DNA from: Thermomonas paludicola
Lineage (GTDB): Bacteria; Pseudomonadota; Gammaproteobacteria; Xanthomonadales; Xanthomonadaceae
DNA length: 64,000 nt
Reading direction: 5' to 3'
NCBI RefSeq assembly: GCF_024498955.1
Contig: NZ_CP093311.1
Coordinates: 2,356,001 to 2,420,000 of the forward strand
Shown here: one piece after another, positions 20,253-29,681 of the stretch
Layout: every line of letters begins with the position of its first letter
Position numbering within the stretch: the first letter of the stretch is position 1
Made by a program: the position numbers and the translations under genes
The notes under the pieces: generated by a model
The model's input: the letters and a program-made list of their open reading frames with translations, nothing else
The model's database searches: none
Told to the model about the DNA's origin: nothing

Positions 20253-21115
20253 ACGTTGGCATTTTCCGGCGCAACGGTGGTCTGCAGCGGCGCGGCACCG
20301 CCGGCATCGCCGGCCCGTTGCGGGCAGTCCGCCCCCAGCGCGAACGCGGTCATCGACAGCGAGCCGTAGCTGTAGCCGTCCACCAGCACCTCGGCGGAAC
20401 GCCCTGCCACGGCCGACAGGCCCGCGAGGTAGAGCAGCGGCAGGAAGTGCTCGTCGGTGGGCACCGCCATGCGGTAATCCGGATGCGACGCCAGCGTGGC
20501 GATGTCGTGCGGGCGCTCCGCCATCAGCGTGCGCGCGTCCTCATCGAAGCGCTGCGCCCAGTCGAAGCCGGCATCCGGCTGCTGCCAGTCGATCGCGCGC
20601 AGGTTGTGCACCACGTTGCCGCTGCCCACGATCAGCACGCCGTGCGCGCGCAGCGCCGCCAGCTTCGCGCCCAGCGCCAGGTGCCAGTCCAGCGGCTTGC
20701 GCGCATCCAGCGACAGCTGCACGACCGGGACGTCCGCCTCGGGGAAGGCATGCACCAGCACCGACCAGGTGCCGTGGTCGATGCCCCAGGCCTCGCGATC
20801 GGCGCCGACCACATAGTCCGGCGACACCACGTCGGCGATTTCCTCGGCCAGCGCCGGCAGTCCGGGCGCCGGATATTGCACGTCGAACAGCGCCTGCGGG
20901 AAGCCGTAGAAGTCGTGGATGGTGCGCGGGCCGGGCATCGCGGTCACCGCCAGCGCATCCACATGCCAGTGCGCGGAGATCGCCAGGATCGCGCGCGGCC
21001 GCGGCACCGCCGCGCCGAACGCGCGCCATGCCTCGGTAAAGCGGTTGCGCTCCAGTGCGTTCATGGGGCTGCCGTGGCCGAGGAAGGCGGCGGGCATCAG
21101 CGGCGGCGTGAGCAT
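20249..21115 (-). CDS. DODA-type extradiol aromatic ring-opening dioxygenase
   Basis: 288-residue member of the class III extradiol dioxygenase family (DODA/YgiD type). It opens MPAAFLGHGSPMNALE with the metal-binding histidine. It has ISAHWHVDALAVTAM with the paired histidines near residue 50 and GIDHGTWSVL near 120. The end VDGYSYGSLSMTAFALG is typical. The E. coli homologue YgiD cleaves L-DOPA in vitro; the natural substrate is uncertain. It is convergent with the Doc remnant, and the two stops share bases 20250-20251. Confidence 0.88.
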   Translation of the reverse strand: MLTPPLMPAAFLGHGSPMNALERNRFTEAWRAFGAAVPRPRAILAISAHWHVDALAVTAMPGPRTIHDFYGFPQALFDVQYPAPGLPALAEEIADVVSPDYVVGADREAWGIDHGTWSVLVHAFPEADVPVVQLSLDARKPLDWHLALGAKLAALRAHGVLIVGSGNVVHNLRAIDWQQPDAGFDWAQRFDEDARTLMAERPHDIATLASHPDYRMAVPTDEHFLPLLYLAGLSAVAGRSAEVLVDGYSYGSLSMTAFALGADCPQRAGDAGGAAPLQTTVAPENANV

Positions 21116-21139
21116 GGCGGGACCTCCGGGTCCGGGGAA

Positions 21140-22258
21140 TCAGTCGGCCGTGCCGGTGGCGGGCACCAGCAGCGGCGGCAGGCCGTGCGGCACCGCGCGC
21201 AGGAAGCGCGGCGAGGTGGCAACGGTCGCGCCGAGCGCAGCGGCGGCGTGCCACGGCCAACGCAGATCGTAGAGCAGCGCGCGGGCCAGCGCGATCGCAT
21301 CGGCCTGCCCGCGCTCCAATGCGGCCTCGGCCTGCTCCGGGGTGGTGATCAGGCCGACGCCGACCACCGGCCTGTCCACTTCGCGGCGGATCGCCTCGGC
21401 GAACGGCAGCTGGTAGCCCGACCCGGCCACGATGCGCTGGGCCGGGTGCAGGCCACCACTGGACACGTGGATGTAGTGGCAACCGCGGACGTCCAGCGCG
21501 CGCGCCAGTGCAATGCTCTGGGCAAGATCCCAGCCGCCGTCCACCCAGTCGGTGGCGGAGATGCGCACGCCCACCGCCATCGTTGCCGGCACCGCGGCGC
21601 GCACGGCGTCGAAGACTTCAAGCAGCAGCCGCATGCGCGATTCCAGCGCGCCGCCATAGGCATCCTCGCGATGGTTGCTGAGCGGCGACAGGAACTGGTG
21701 CAGCAGGTAGCCGTGGGCGGCATGAAGCTCGATCGCGTCCAGTCCAAGCCGGGCGGCGCGGCGCGCGGCGTCGGCGAACGCCTGCACCACGCGGGCGATG
21801 CCGGCCGTGTCCAGCGCCGCCGGCACGGGATCGCTGTCCGCGTACGCCAGCGCGGACGGTGCGACCGTCCGCCAGCCATGCGCCGCCTCCGGCGCGATGG
21901 CGCCGCCGCCGTGCTCCCACGGGCGATGGGTGGAGGCCTTGCGGCCGGCGTGCGCCAGCTGCACGCCCACCGGCATCGGCGACCAGCGCCGCACGCTGGC
22001 CAGCGCCTGCGCGAACGCGGCTTCGCAGGCATCGTCGTACAGCCCCAGATCGGCCCAGCTGATGCGACCTTCGGGCACCACCGCCGTTGCTTCGGTCAAC
22101 AGCAGCGCCGCACCCGACTGGGACAGCGCGCCCCAGTGCTGCACATGCCAATCGTTGGCCAATCCATCTGTACAGGCGTACTGGCACATTGGTGCAATCA
22201 CGATGCGGTTGCACAACTGCAACGGCCCGATCGCAAGCGGTGAAAACAACGCGCTCAT
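21140..22258 (-). CDS. Old yellow enzyme family NADH:flavin oxidoreductase (YqjM/NamA-like)
   Basis: 372-residue FMN-dependent ene-reductase. It begins MSALFSPLAIGPLQLCNRIVIAPMCQY, the YqjM-class signature with the regulatory cysteine. It has GVQLAHAGRKAS near residue 100, the active-site segment ELHAAHGYLLHQFLSPLSN near 180, and RMRLLLEVFDAVR. It reduces activated C=C bonds with NAD(P)H. The start at 22258 is set by homology; 24 bp separate it from the downstream DODA gene and 7 bp from the upstream NYN gene, so a three-gene unit is likely. Confidence 0.92.
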   Translation of the reverse strand: MSALFSPLAIGPLQLCNRIVIAPMCQYACTDGLANDWHVQHWGALSQSGAALLLTEATAVVPEGRISWADLGLYDDACEAAFAQALASVRRWSPMPVGVQLAHAGRKASTHRPWEHGGGAIAPEAAHGWRTVAPSALAYADSDPVPAALDTAGIARVVQAFADAARRAARLGLDAIELHAAHGYLLHQFLSPLSNHREDAYGGALESRMRLLLEVFDAVRAAVPATMAVGVRISATDWVDGGWDLAQSIALARALDVRGCHYIHVSSGGLHPAQRIVAGSGYQLPFAEAIRREVDRPVVGVGLITTPEQAEAALERGQADAIALARALLYDLRWPWHAAAALGATVATSPRFLRAVPHGLPPLLVPATGTAD

Positions 22259-22265
22259 GCGCGGC

Positions 22266-23120
22266 TCACCCGTCCAGCGCCTTGACGAACAGCACCTTGC
22301 CACCGGCCGGCTGCGTTTCGCGTTCGATTACCGAGAAATGCCGCGGGTGCTTGCGCAGCAAATCGCTGAGCTTCTTCTGCCCGTACAGGCGCGGGTCGAA
22401 ATTGGGTTTGATCTTGTTGAGGTAGGCACCCATGGTGCCAAGATGCGCCCACCCCTCCTCGTCCGATGCCTCTTCAATCGCCTGCTGCAGCAACTTCAAA
22501 GGCAGCGGCAATGGCCCGGAAGGCTTCGCAACCGGCGCGGCCTCCGGCGTTGACGTTGACGTTGACGTTGACGTAGGCGTGGGCGCCGGCCTGGGCTTGG
22601 CTGTCTTTGCCGCTGTTGCACGCGCGGACTTGACCGGCACGGGCGGCTCCGGCGCCTCGGCGCGCAGCACTTCGGTGTAGATGAACTTGTCACAGGCCTG
22701 CACGAACGGGTCCGGCGTCTTGTGTTCGCCGAAGCCGTACACGGTCAGCCCTTCCTCGCGCAGGCGCTGCGCCAGCCGGGTGAAATCGCTGTCGCTGGAG
22801 ACCAGGCACATGCCGTCGAAGCGACCGGTGTACATCAGGTCCATCGCGTCGATGATCAGCGCACTGTCGGTGGCGTTCTTGCCGCTGGTGTAGGCGAACT
22901 GCTGCACCGGGCTGATCGAATGCTTGAGCAGCACCTTCTTCCATTGCCCCTGCTGCTGGGTGGTGAAATCGCCGTAGATGCGCTTGACGCTGGCCAGCCC
23001 GTACTTGGCCACCTCCGCCAGCAGGCCTTCGATCACCGAGGCCTGCGCGTTGTCGGCATCGATCAGCACCGCCAGCCGGCGCTGGCCGTCGTCGTGCGCC
23101 ACGTGGGTGCGAGCTTTCAT
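22266..23120 (-). CDS. NYN-domain ribonuclease-like protein with C-terminal OST-HTH/LOTUS domain
   Basis: 284 residues. The N-terminal NYN (PIN-like, LabA/DUF88) domain has acidic residues of a metal-dependent RNase: LAVLIDADNAQ near residue 16, DSALIIDAMDLM near 85 and LVSSDSDF near 106. A Pro/Ala/Ser/Thr linker (about 165-205) contains an STSTSTST run, encoded by four perfect GTTGAC repeats. The C-terminal OST-HTH/LOTUS domain (about 205-280) ends RKHPRHFSVIER. This two-domain architecture suggests RNA binding and processing; no target is known. Confidence 0.88.
   Translation of the reverse strand: MKARTHVAHDDGQRRLAVLIDADNAQASVIEGLLAEVAKYGLASVKRIYGDFTTQQQGQWKKVLLKHSISPVQQFAYTSGKNATDSALIIDAMDLMYTGRFDGMCLVSSDSDFTRLAQRLREEGLTVYGFGEHKTPDPFVQACDKFIYTEVLRAEAPEPPVPVKSARATAAKTAKPRPAPTPTSTSTSTSTPEAAPVAKPSGPLPLPLKLLQQAIEEASDEEGWAHLGTMGAYLNKIKPNFDPRLYGQKKLSDLLRKHPRHFSVIERETQPAGGKVLFVKALDG
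22549..22572 (-). repeat. Hexanucleotide tandem repeat in the NYN protein linker
   Basis: Four perfect GTTGAC units on the plus strand (TCAACG/GTCAAC on the coding strand), giving alternating Ser-Thr. The unit is six bases, so copy-number changes stay in frame and would only alter linker length. Confidence 0.8.
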
Positions 23121-23220
23121 CGAACAGTCCTCATGCCATCACGTTTCATCCCTTGCAGGCCGTTGCCGCCCGCGGCGCTGCCCCCGTGCAATCTGGCGCC
23201 CCGTTGCCGGCGGCCCGCGC

Positions 23221-24084
23221 CTACGCAAGCGATAGCACCTGCCTACTCTCGAACCATCGCACAGTGCCGTCAATCGGGTCGCTGAAACGCAGCGCCTTGG
23301 CGAGCAGTTGCAGGGGCTGGCCGAGATCCTCAACCGCGCGTGGGCGCAACTGGGGATACAGGCTGTCATTGGCGATGGGCGCGCCCAGCGCCGCCATATG
23401 CACCCGCAGCTGATGCTTGCGGCCGGTGATCGGCTGCAGGGCGTAGCGCCACGCATGCGCGCCACGCTCGATCACGTCGATCCGTGTCCGAGCATTCGGC
23501 GCAGCCTGCGCTTCGCACATGCGGAAAAACGGCTCGCCCGCGCGCAGGTGCGAACTGCGCAGATGCGGCATCGGCAGCGCCGGCAACGGCGGCGCGATGG
23601 CCTCGTACCGTTTTTCAATCGCGCGCTGCTGGAACAAGGCCTGGTAGATCGATCGCGTGTTGGCGTTTGCGGAAAACAACACCAGCCCGGCGGTCTCGCG
23701 GTCGATGCGGTGCAGCGGCACCAGGTCGGCATTGCCCAACTGCGCCTGCAGCCGCGCCAACAGCGTCTCGCGCACGAAGCGCCCGGCCGGCATCACCGGC
23801 AGGAAGTGCGGCTTGTCGGCCACCACCAGGTTGGCATCCGCGAACACGATCTGCGCGTCGAACGGAATGCACGGCTCATCGGGCACCTCGCGGAAGTAAC
23901 GCACCTCCATGCCCACCCGATAAAGCGCCGCAACGTCCAGCGCAACGCCGTTGGCATCCTGCACCAGGCCACGCGCGAAGCGATCCAGCCAGCGCTCGCG
24001 CGCAATCTGCGGAAAACGGGCGCAGAGCCCATCCAGCACGCTGCCCCAAGGGCCAGGCGGAAGCTGCAGGCGGCTAGCGTGCAA
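23221..24084 (-). CDS. RluA-family RNA pseudouridine synthase
   Basis: 287-residue pseudouridine synthase. The catalytic motif HRIDRETAGLVLFS (Asp near residue 128) is the RluA-family core. LVVADKPHFLPVMPAG precedes it, and the C-terminal PITGRKHQLRVHMAALGAPI and NDSLYPQL follow. It converts specific uridines of rRNA or tRNA; the target site cannot be assigned from sequence. An N-terminal extension of about 85 residues lacks a clear S4 signature. It is 19 bp upstream of nothing obviously related; the CoA-transferase genes precede it in the same direction. Confidence 0.9.
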   Translation of the reverse strand: MHASRLQLPPGPWGSVLDGLCARFPQIARERWLDRFARGLVQDANGVALDVAALYRVGMEVRYFREVPDEPCIPFDAQIVFADANLVVADKPHFLPVMPAGRFVRETLLARLQAQLGNADLVPLHRIDRETAGLVLFSANANTRSIYQALFQQRAIEKRYEAIAPPLPALPMPHLRSSHLRAGEPFFRMCEAQAAPNARTRIDVIERGAHAWRYALQPITGRKHQLRVHMAALGAPIANDSLYPQLRPRAVEDLGQPLQLLAKALRFSDPIDGTVRWFESRQVLSLA

Positions 24085-24103
24085 TGCGTGAACTGGGTAC
24101 GCC

Positions 24104-24730
24104 TCAGTGCAGCGGCACGCCTGTTTTCGCAGCGGCTTCCTCGCGGCTCACGCCCTCCGCAAGCTCCACCAGCGTCAGCCCGGCCGGGGACACGTCGAAC
24201 ACGCCCAGCTCGGTGATGATGCGGTCGACCACGCCCACGCCGGTCAGCGGCAGGGTGCACTTGGGCAGGATCTTCGATGTCCCGGCCTTGGTGACGTGCT
24301 CCATCAGCACCACCACGCGCTGCACGCCGGCCACCAGGTCCATCGCGCCGCCCATGCCCTTGACCATCTTGCCGGGCACCATCCAGTTGGCCAGGTCGCC
24401 CTTGTCGGTGACTTCCATCGCGCCGAGGATCGCCAGGTTGATGTGGCCGCCGCGGATCATCGCGAAGGAATCGTGGCTGCCAAAGAAACTGGCACCCGGC
24501 ACCGTGGTCACGGTCTGCTTGCCGGCATTGATCAGGTCGGCGTCGAGCTCGGCTTCGGTCGGGAACGGGCCGATGCCGAGCAGGCCGTTCTCGCTCTGCA
24601 GCCACACGTTCATCCCGTCCGGGATGTAGTTGGCCACCAGCGTGGGCAGGCCGATGCCGAGGTTGACGTAGGCGCCGTCGGTGAGTTCGCGGGCGGCGCG
24701 CTGCGCCATCTGTTCGCGGGTCCAGGCCAT
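24104..24730 (-). CDS. scoB: 3-oxoacid CoA-transferase, subunit B
   Basis: 208-residue beta subunit of succinyl-CoA:3-ketoacid CoA-transferase. It begins [19 protein letters not shown], has the [16 protein letters not shown] motif, and carries the catalytic glutamate in [11 protein letters not shown] near residue 50. [14 protein letters not shown] lies near 120. It transfers CoA between succinyl-CoA and acetoacetate, letting the cell use ketone bodies, and acetoacetate from tyrosine breakdown (maiA-fahA, hpd-hmgA in this window). It is 135 bp downstream of scoA, and the gap contains two strong hairpins. Confidence 0.95.
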   Translation of the reverse strand: MAWTREQMAQRAARELTDGAYVNLGIGLPTLVANYIPDGMNVWLQSENGLLGIGPFPTEAELDADLINAGKQTVTTVPGASFFGSHDSFAMIRGGHINLAILGAMEVTDKGDLANWMVPGKMVKGMGGAMDLVAGVQRVVVLMEHVTKAGTSKILPKCTLPLTGVGVVDRIITELGVFDVSPAGLTLVELAEGVSREEAAAKTGVPLH

Positions 24731-24801
24731 CTGATTTTCTCCCTTCGCTCTAGTGAGTCGCAGCCGTCCATGGCGATACGACAATGATGTTCCGCATACC
24801 G

Positions 24802-24863
24802 GCCCGGCCATCCATGGCCGGGCGTTCGCCAGCGCGCGAGCCAGTGGCTCGCAAGCGCGCTGG
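24802..24863 (-). repeat. Two stem-loops between scoA and scoB
   Basis: GCCCGGCCAT/ATGGCCGGGC (24802-24811 with 24814-24823), then a longer imperfect stem with arms CCAGCGCG/CGCGCTGG and an inner GCGAGCC/GGCTCGC (24829-24863). No T run follows. They may adjust the subunit ratio or protect mRNA ends. Confidence 0.65.
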
Positions 24864-24865
24864 AC

Positions 24866-25630
24866 TCACCCTTCCGGCTGGCGGATGGTGCGCTGTTCGA
24901 TGCGCTTCTCGGGCGTCGGGTTCACCACGATGCGCTGCACGTAGATGCCGGGCAGGTGCACGTGGTCGGGCTCGATCTCGCCGATTTCCACCAGTTCCTC
25001 GACTTCCACCACGCACACCTTGCCGGCCATCGCGCAGGCCGGGTTGAAATTGCGCGCGGTCTTGCGGAACACCAGGTTGCCGGCGGCGTCGGCCTTCCAC
25101 GCCTTGACCAGCGACACGTCGGCCTTCAGCGCGGTTTCCATCACGTACATGCGGCCATCGAATTCGCGCGTTTCCTTGCCTTCGGCCACCACGGTGCCGT
25201 AGCCGGTGGCGGTGAAGAATGCGGGAATGCCCGCGCCACCGGCGCGCAGGCGCTCGGCCAGGGTGCCTTGCGGATTGAATTCCAGCTCCAGCTCTCCGGC
25301 CAGGAACTGGCGTTCGAATTCCTTGTTCTCGCCCACGTAGGACGAAATCATCTTCCTGATCTGCCGCGTGCCCAACAGCTGGCCGAGGCCGAAACCATCC
25401 ACGCCGGCATTGTTGGAAATCACGGTCAACCCCTTCACGCCAGAGTCGCGCAATGCGGCGATCAGCGCCTCGGGGATGCCGCACAGGCCGAAGCCACCGA
25501 CCGCAAGGGTCTGGCCGTCCGCCACCAGCCCATCCAGCGCGGCGGCGGCACTTGGGAACTGCTTGCTTGAAGCAGATTTGCTCTTGGCAGATGCCACGGG
25601 CGCGTCTCCGATACCAGGTAGAGCAGTCAT
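24866..25630 (-). CDS. scoA: 3-oxoacid CoA-transferase, subunit A
   Basis: 254-residue alpha subunit of the same transferase. After a Ser/Ala-rich N-terminus comes [19 protein letters not shown] near residue 45, the [17 protein letters not shown] stretch, and [15 protein letters not shown] near 140. The end [15 protein letters not shown].. is typical. The ATG at 25630 was chosen; an upstream extension runs into the etfB promoter. First gene of the scoA-scoB unit, divergent from etfB. Confidence 0.93.
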   Translation of the reverse strand: MTALPGIGDAPVASAKSKSASSKQFPSAAAALDGLVADGQTLAVGGFGLCGIPEALIAALRDSGVKGLTVISNNAGVDGFGLGQLLGTRQIRKMISSYVGENKEFERQFLAGELELEFNPQGTLAERLRAGGAGIPAFFTATGYGTVVAEGKETREFDGRMYVMETALKADVSLVKAWKADAAGNLVFRKTARNFNPACAMAGKVCVVEVEELVEIGEIEPDHVHLPGIYVQRIVVNPTPEKRIEQRTIRQPEG

Positions 25631-25768
25631 TCTAGCGGTTCGTGCGACAACGCCCAGCGTACTTTCGGGCAATCGCGGCCCGCGCAGGCAGGCGCCGCGA
25701 ACGTCCGTTAAAATGTACGGCTGGACCGGCAACGGTCACTTTTTTGCATTCCCAAGGACTCCCGCACG

Positions 25769-26515
25769 ATGAAAATCCTCGTCGGCTACAAGCGCGTGGT
25801 GGACTACAACGTCCGCATCCAGGTCAAGCCGGACGGTTCCGGCGTGGTCACCGATGGCGTCAAGCTGTCGCCCAACCCATTCGACGACATCGCGCTGGAA
25901 GAAGCGCTGCGCCTGCGCGACGCGGGTGTCGCCACCGAAGTCGTGGTGGCCACCATTGCACCGGCCGACGCCCAGGCGCATCTGCGCAATGGCCTGGCAA
26001 TGGGCGCCAACCGCGCCATCCACGTCGTGTGCGATGCGCCGATCCAGCCGCTGACGGCCGCTCGCACCCTGCTCAAGCTGATCGAGAAAGAGCAGCCCGA
26101 CCTGGTGCTGCTGGGCAAGCAAGCCATCGACGACGACGCCAACCAGACCGGGCAGATGCTGGCCACGCTGTGGGACCGACCGCAGGCCACCTTCGCCAGC
26201 AAACTGACCGTGGCAGACGGCAAGGCCACGGTGGTGCGCGAGGTCGATGCCGGCCTGGAGACGCTGGAAGTGGACCTGCCGGCGGTAGTCACCACCGACC
26301 TGCGCTTGAACGAACCGCGCTTCATCAAGCTGCCGGACATCATGAAGGCCAAGGGCAAGCCGATGGAAACGATCGCCTTTGCCGATCTTGGCGTGGACGT
26401 GAACGATTCGTTCAAGACCGTCCATTACGCGCCGCCTGCCAAGCGCAGCCGCGGGGTGATGGTGAAAGATGCGGCCGAACTGGTTGCCGCGCTCAAGCAG
26501 AAGGGGTTGCTGTGA
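25769..26515 (+). CDS. etfB: Electron transfer flavoprotein subunit beta
   Basis: 248-residue ETF beta subunit. It begins MKILVGYKRVVDYNVRI, has NPFDDIALEEALRLRDAG near residue 33, and the AMP-binding region LLGKQAIDDDANQTGQMLA near 115. With EtfA it accepts electrons from acyl-CoA and other dehydrogenases and passes them to ETF:ubiquinone oxidoreductase. The stop overlaps the etfA start (TGATG). A TAAAAT box lies about 55 bp upstream. Confidence 0.97.
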   Translation: MKILVGYKRVVDYNVRIQVKPDGSGVVTDGVKLSPNPFDDIALEEALRLRDAGVATEVVVATIAPADAQAHLRNGLAMGANRAIHVVCDAPIQPLTAARTLLKLIEKEQPDLVLLGKQAIDDDANQTGQMLATLWDRPQATFASKLTVADGKATVVREVDAGLETLEVDLPAVVTTDLRLNEPRFIKLPDIMKAKGKPMETIAFADLGVDVNDSFKTVHYAPPAKRSRGVMVKDAAELVAALKQKGLL

Positions 26516-27456
26516 TGGCCAAGGTCCTGATCGTCGCCGAGCATCTGAACGGCAAGCTCAATGCCGCCACCGCCAAGTGCGTTTCCGCCGCGCAGGCATT
26601 GCAGCCGGCGTCCATCGACATCGCGGTATTGGCCAGCGAGCCGGCCGCCATCGCCGCCGAAGCCGCGCAGATTGCGGGGGTCGGCAACGTCCTGACCGTT
26701 GCCAACGCCGCCAATGCCAATGCGATCGCGCAGGTGCAGGCCCCGCAGTTGGCCGCATTGGCCAAGGGCTACACCCACGTGCTTGGCCCTTCCACCACCT
26801 TCGGCAAGGACCTGATGCCGTGCGTGGCCGCGCTGCTGGGCGTCAACCAGGTCTCCGACCTGATGGCCGTGGACGGCGCGCATGCCTTCAAGCGCCCGAT
26901 CTACGCCGGCAACGCGATCATCACGGTGGACACGCCGGCCGATGCCATGGTGGTGGCCACCGTGCGCACCGCGTCCTGGCCGGAAGCGCCCAAGGGCGGC
27001 AGCGCTGCCATCGCAGCCGCCAGCGTCGAGGCCGCGCTGCCGACGCACACCCGCTTCGTCGGGCTGGCCGCAGGCAAGTCCGACCGGCCCGACCTGCAGA
27101 GCGCCAGGCGCGTGGTATCGGGCGGCCGTGGCGTGGGGTCGGAAGAGAACTTCAAGATCATCTATGCGTTGGCCGACAAGCTGGGCGCCGGCGTCGGCGC
27201 TTCCCGCGCCGCAGTGGATGCCGGCTATGTGCCCAGCGACCTGCAAGTGGGCCAGACCGGCAAGATCATCGCGCCGGAGCTGTACGTGGCCGTCGGCATT
27301 TCCGGCGCCATCCAGCACCTGACCGGCATCAAGGATGCCGGCACCATCGTCGCCATCAACAAGGACGGCGACGCGCCGATCTTCGAGATCGCCGACATTG
27401 GACTGGTAGGCGACCTGTTCCAGATCCTGCCCGAGCTGGAAGCGGCGCTGGGCTGA
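26515..27456 (+). CDS. etfA: Electron transfer flavoprotein subunit alpha
   Basis: 313-residue ETF alpha subunit. It begins [21 protein letters not shown]. The C-terminal FAD-binding domain contains [27 protein letters not shown] and [23 protein letters not shown] (split around residues 240-265), and ends with [21 protein letters not shown]. In Xanthomonas, etfA marks one border of the variable O-antigen locus, and here too it is followed by transporter and glycosyltransferase genes on the other strand. Confidence 0.97.
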   Translation: MAKVLIVAEHLNGKLNAATAKCVSAAQALQPASIDIAVLASEPAAIAAEAAQIAGVGNVLTVANAANANAIAQVQAPQLAALAKGYTHVLGPSTTFGKDLMPCVAALLGVNQVSDLMAVDGAHAFKRPIYAGNAIITVDTPADAMVVATVRTASWPEAPKGGSAAIAAASVEAALPTHTRFVGLAAGKSDRPDLQSARRVVSGGRGVGSEENFKIIYALADKLGAGVGASRAAVDAGYVPSDLQVGQTGKIIAPELYVAVGISGAIQHLTGIKDAGTIVAINKDGDAPIFEIADIGLVGDLFQILPELEAALG

Positions 27457-27470
27457 GCCCTGCGGGCCGT

Positions 27471-29681
27471 TCAGCCCGGCTGGACGGCCGCGCCCGGAGC
27501 CCGTGGCGGAAACGCCAGCTCGAATCCGTTGCCCTGCAGGTCCAGGTTGGGGTTGTAGGCGGGATCGGACTGCAACACGGCGCCCCAGCGCGCCTGCATG
27601 AACGCCGCATCGCGCGCCAGCCGGGCGCGTTTTTCCGGCGTTCCGTCATGCCCGCGCGTGGCGGATTCGGCGTGGACCAGCGCGGCATGCGGGGTCCACA
27701 GGTTGCGATAGCCGGCCGCGCGGATGCGCAGGCACAGGTCCACGTCGTTGAACGCCACCGGCAGGGCCTCGTCCAGGCCACCGACCACCTCGAACACCTG
27801 CCGTCGCAGCAACAGGCACGCGCCGGTGACGGCCGACAGCTCCTGCACCAGCCGCAACCGGCCCATTTGGCCCGGCGTCTGCCGCGACCTGCCTGCATGG
27901 GGGTGCCCCGCCACGCCGTTCAGGCCCAGCAGCACCCCGGCATGCTGCAGGCGACCGTCCGGATACAGCAGCAACGCGCCAACGGCGCCAACCGTCGGCA
28001 CCACGGCTTCAGCCACCATTTCGCGCAGCCAACCCGGCTCGATCACCTCGATGTCGTTGTTGATCAGCCCCAGCACCTGGCCACTGGCGTGGCGCGCCGC
28101 GACATTGTTGATCGCCGAGTAGTTGAACGGCGCATCGAAGCGCAGCACGCGCACCCGCGGATCGCCTGCAATCGCGTCCAGATAGGCCAGCGCCTGCGGA
28201 TCGGTGGACTGGTTGTCCACCACCAGCACTTCCAGCGCGGGATACTCGGTGCGCTCCAGCAGGCCGCGCAGGCAGGTTCGCAGCAAATCGACGCGATCGC
28301 GCGTGGGCACGATCAGCGATACCGCCGGCACCGGCTGCGGCAGTTCGCGGTGCACGCGGATCCTGCCCGGCTCGGCGATGCCGGCCCGCGCCGGCTGCCC
28401 GGTCCTGTCCAGATGCGCCTGCACGGCGCGCAGCGCAGCATCCGATGCATACGCCTTGTCGGCGTGCGAGCGCGCGGTGGAGCCGGGGATCGCACGCCAG
28501 TGATACAGCACCCGTGGCACATGGCCGATCTGGTCTGGCTGCAGTTGCTCCACGCAGCGCAGCGCCAGATCCCAATCCTGGCTGCCTTCCAGTCCCGGCT
28601 GGAACCCGCCGATCGCACGCACCAGGTCGGCCGCATACATGCCAAAGTGGCTGATGCAGTTCTGCCCCAGCAGCAGGGCGTAATTGAAGTCCGGCTTGAA
28701 ATAGGGGTCGAAGCGGTTGCCGGCTTCGTCGATCTTGTCTTCATCCGAATACAGCATCCGCCAGCGCGGATGCGCGTTGGCGGCCTCGACCATCTCCAGC
28801 AGGGCGTGCGGCGCCAGTGCATCGTCATGATCCAGCAACGCGACCCAGTCGCCGCGAGCCAGCGCCAGCGCGCTGTTGGATGCATGGCAGATATGCCCGT
28901 TGTGCGGCCGCCAGACAACCCGGATGCGCGCATCCCGGCGCATGTACCCTTCGATGACGCGGCGCACATGCGGCGCGGGCGAGCCGTCATCGGCGATGCA
29001 CAGCTCCCAATGTGGATACGCCTGCGCCAGCACGCTGTCCAGGCAGGCGCGCAGCCAACGCTCCGGCGGCGCGTACACCGGCAACAGGATCGACACCAGC
29101 GGGGTCGCCGCCAGCTGCTGCACGCGCGCGCGCAGCCGTGCATTGCCCGGTCCCGGGGTGGCATCGTAGCGCTCCACCCACTCGCGATAATCGCCCTTGC
29201 TGCCGGCGCACAACCCGGCATAGGTGGCATAGGTCAGGTCGCCGGCGGCGCGCGGTCCCGCACGCAGCATTTCCGCCAGGCAGCGCCGCAGCAGGCGCCA
29301 GCCAGTACGCGCCCGCCCCAGCTGCGAGGCATGGCGCACCATCAGCGCGAGCGCCGCGACCTTGCCTTTCCGGCGCAGCTCGATGCGCGCTGCCAGCACC
29401 GCTGCGAAGCGCTGCATCGACACCAGCCGCAAGCGACAGGCATCGGTATGCAAACGCACCAGCGCACGCACCCGGCCGCTGGCATCCGGCAGGGGCAACA
29501 CCACGCATTCATCGCCGTCAGGCGACGCTGCGGCGTAATCCACCAGCAAGTACAGCCGTCCGGCCACGGTGCCGGCGGCATCCAGCTGCAGGTCCAGCAG
29601 ATGCCAGCCGCCCGCATGCGCATGGCCACCCTCACCGACCGCGATTTCAAGCGGCAGGGCCCGCGATGCCGTCCCGTTCAC
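27471..29681 (-). CDS. Two-domain family 2 glycosyltransferase (O-antigen locus)
   Basis: 736-residue cytoplasmic glycosyltransferase. After an N-terminal beta-rich region (about 1-190), a first GT2 domain starts VSILLPVYAPPERWL with DDGSPAP and LLDHDDALAP near residue 310. A second GT2 domain starts VSLIVPTRDRVDLL near 470, with VVDNQSTDPQAL and NNDIEVIEPGWL near 560. Such tandem enzymes build rhamnan or similar polysaccharides before export by Wzm/Wzt. The start is a GTG overlapping the wzt stop (GTGA); a longer form would overlap wzt by 100 bp. Last gene of the unit, convergent with etfA with 14 bp between. Confidence 0.85.
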   Translation of the reverse strand: MNGTASRALPLEIAVGEGGHAHAGGWHLLDLQLDAAGTVAGRLYLLVDYAAASPDGDECVVLPLPDASGRVRALVRLHTDACRLRLVSMQRFAAVLAARIELRRKGKVAALALMVRHASQLGRARTGWRLLRRCLAEMLRAGPRAAGDLTYATYAGLCAGSKGDYREWVERYDATPGPGNARLRARVQQLAATPLVSILLPVYAPPERWLRACLDSVLAQAYPHWELCIADDGSPAPHVRRVIEGYMRRDARIRVVWRPHNGHICHASNSALALARGDWVALLDHDDALAPHALLEMVEAANAHPRWRMLYSDEDKIDEAGNRFDPYFKPDFNYALLLGQNCISHFGMYAADLVRAIGGFQPGLEGSQDWDLALRCVEQLQPDQIGHVPRVLYHWRAIPGSTARSHADKAYASDAALRAVQAHLDRTGQPARAGIAEPGRIRVHRELPQPVPAVSLIVPTRDRVDLLRTCLRGLLERTEYPALEVLVVDNQSTDPQALAYLDAIAGDPRVRVLRFDAPFNYSAINNVAARHASGQVLGLINNDIEVIEPGWLREMVAEAVVPTVGAVGALLLYPDGRLQHAGVLLGLNGVAGHPHAGRSRQTPGQMGRLRLVQELSAVTGACLLLRRQVFEVVGGLDEALPVAFNDVDLCLRIRAAGYRNLWTPHAALVHAESATRGHDGTPEKRARLARDAAFMQARWGAVLQSDPAYNPNLDLQGNGFELAFPPRAPGAAVQPG

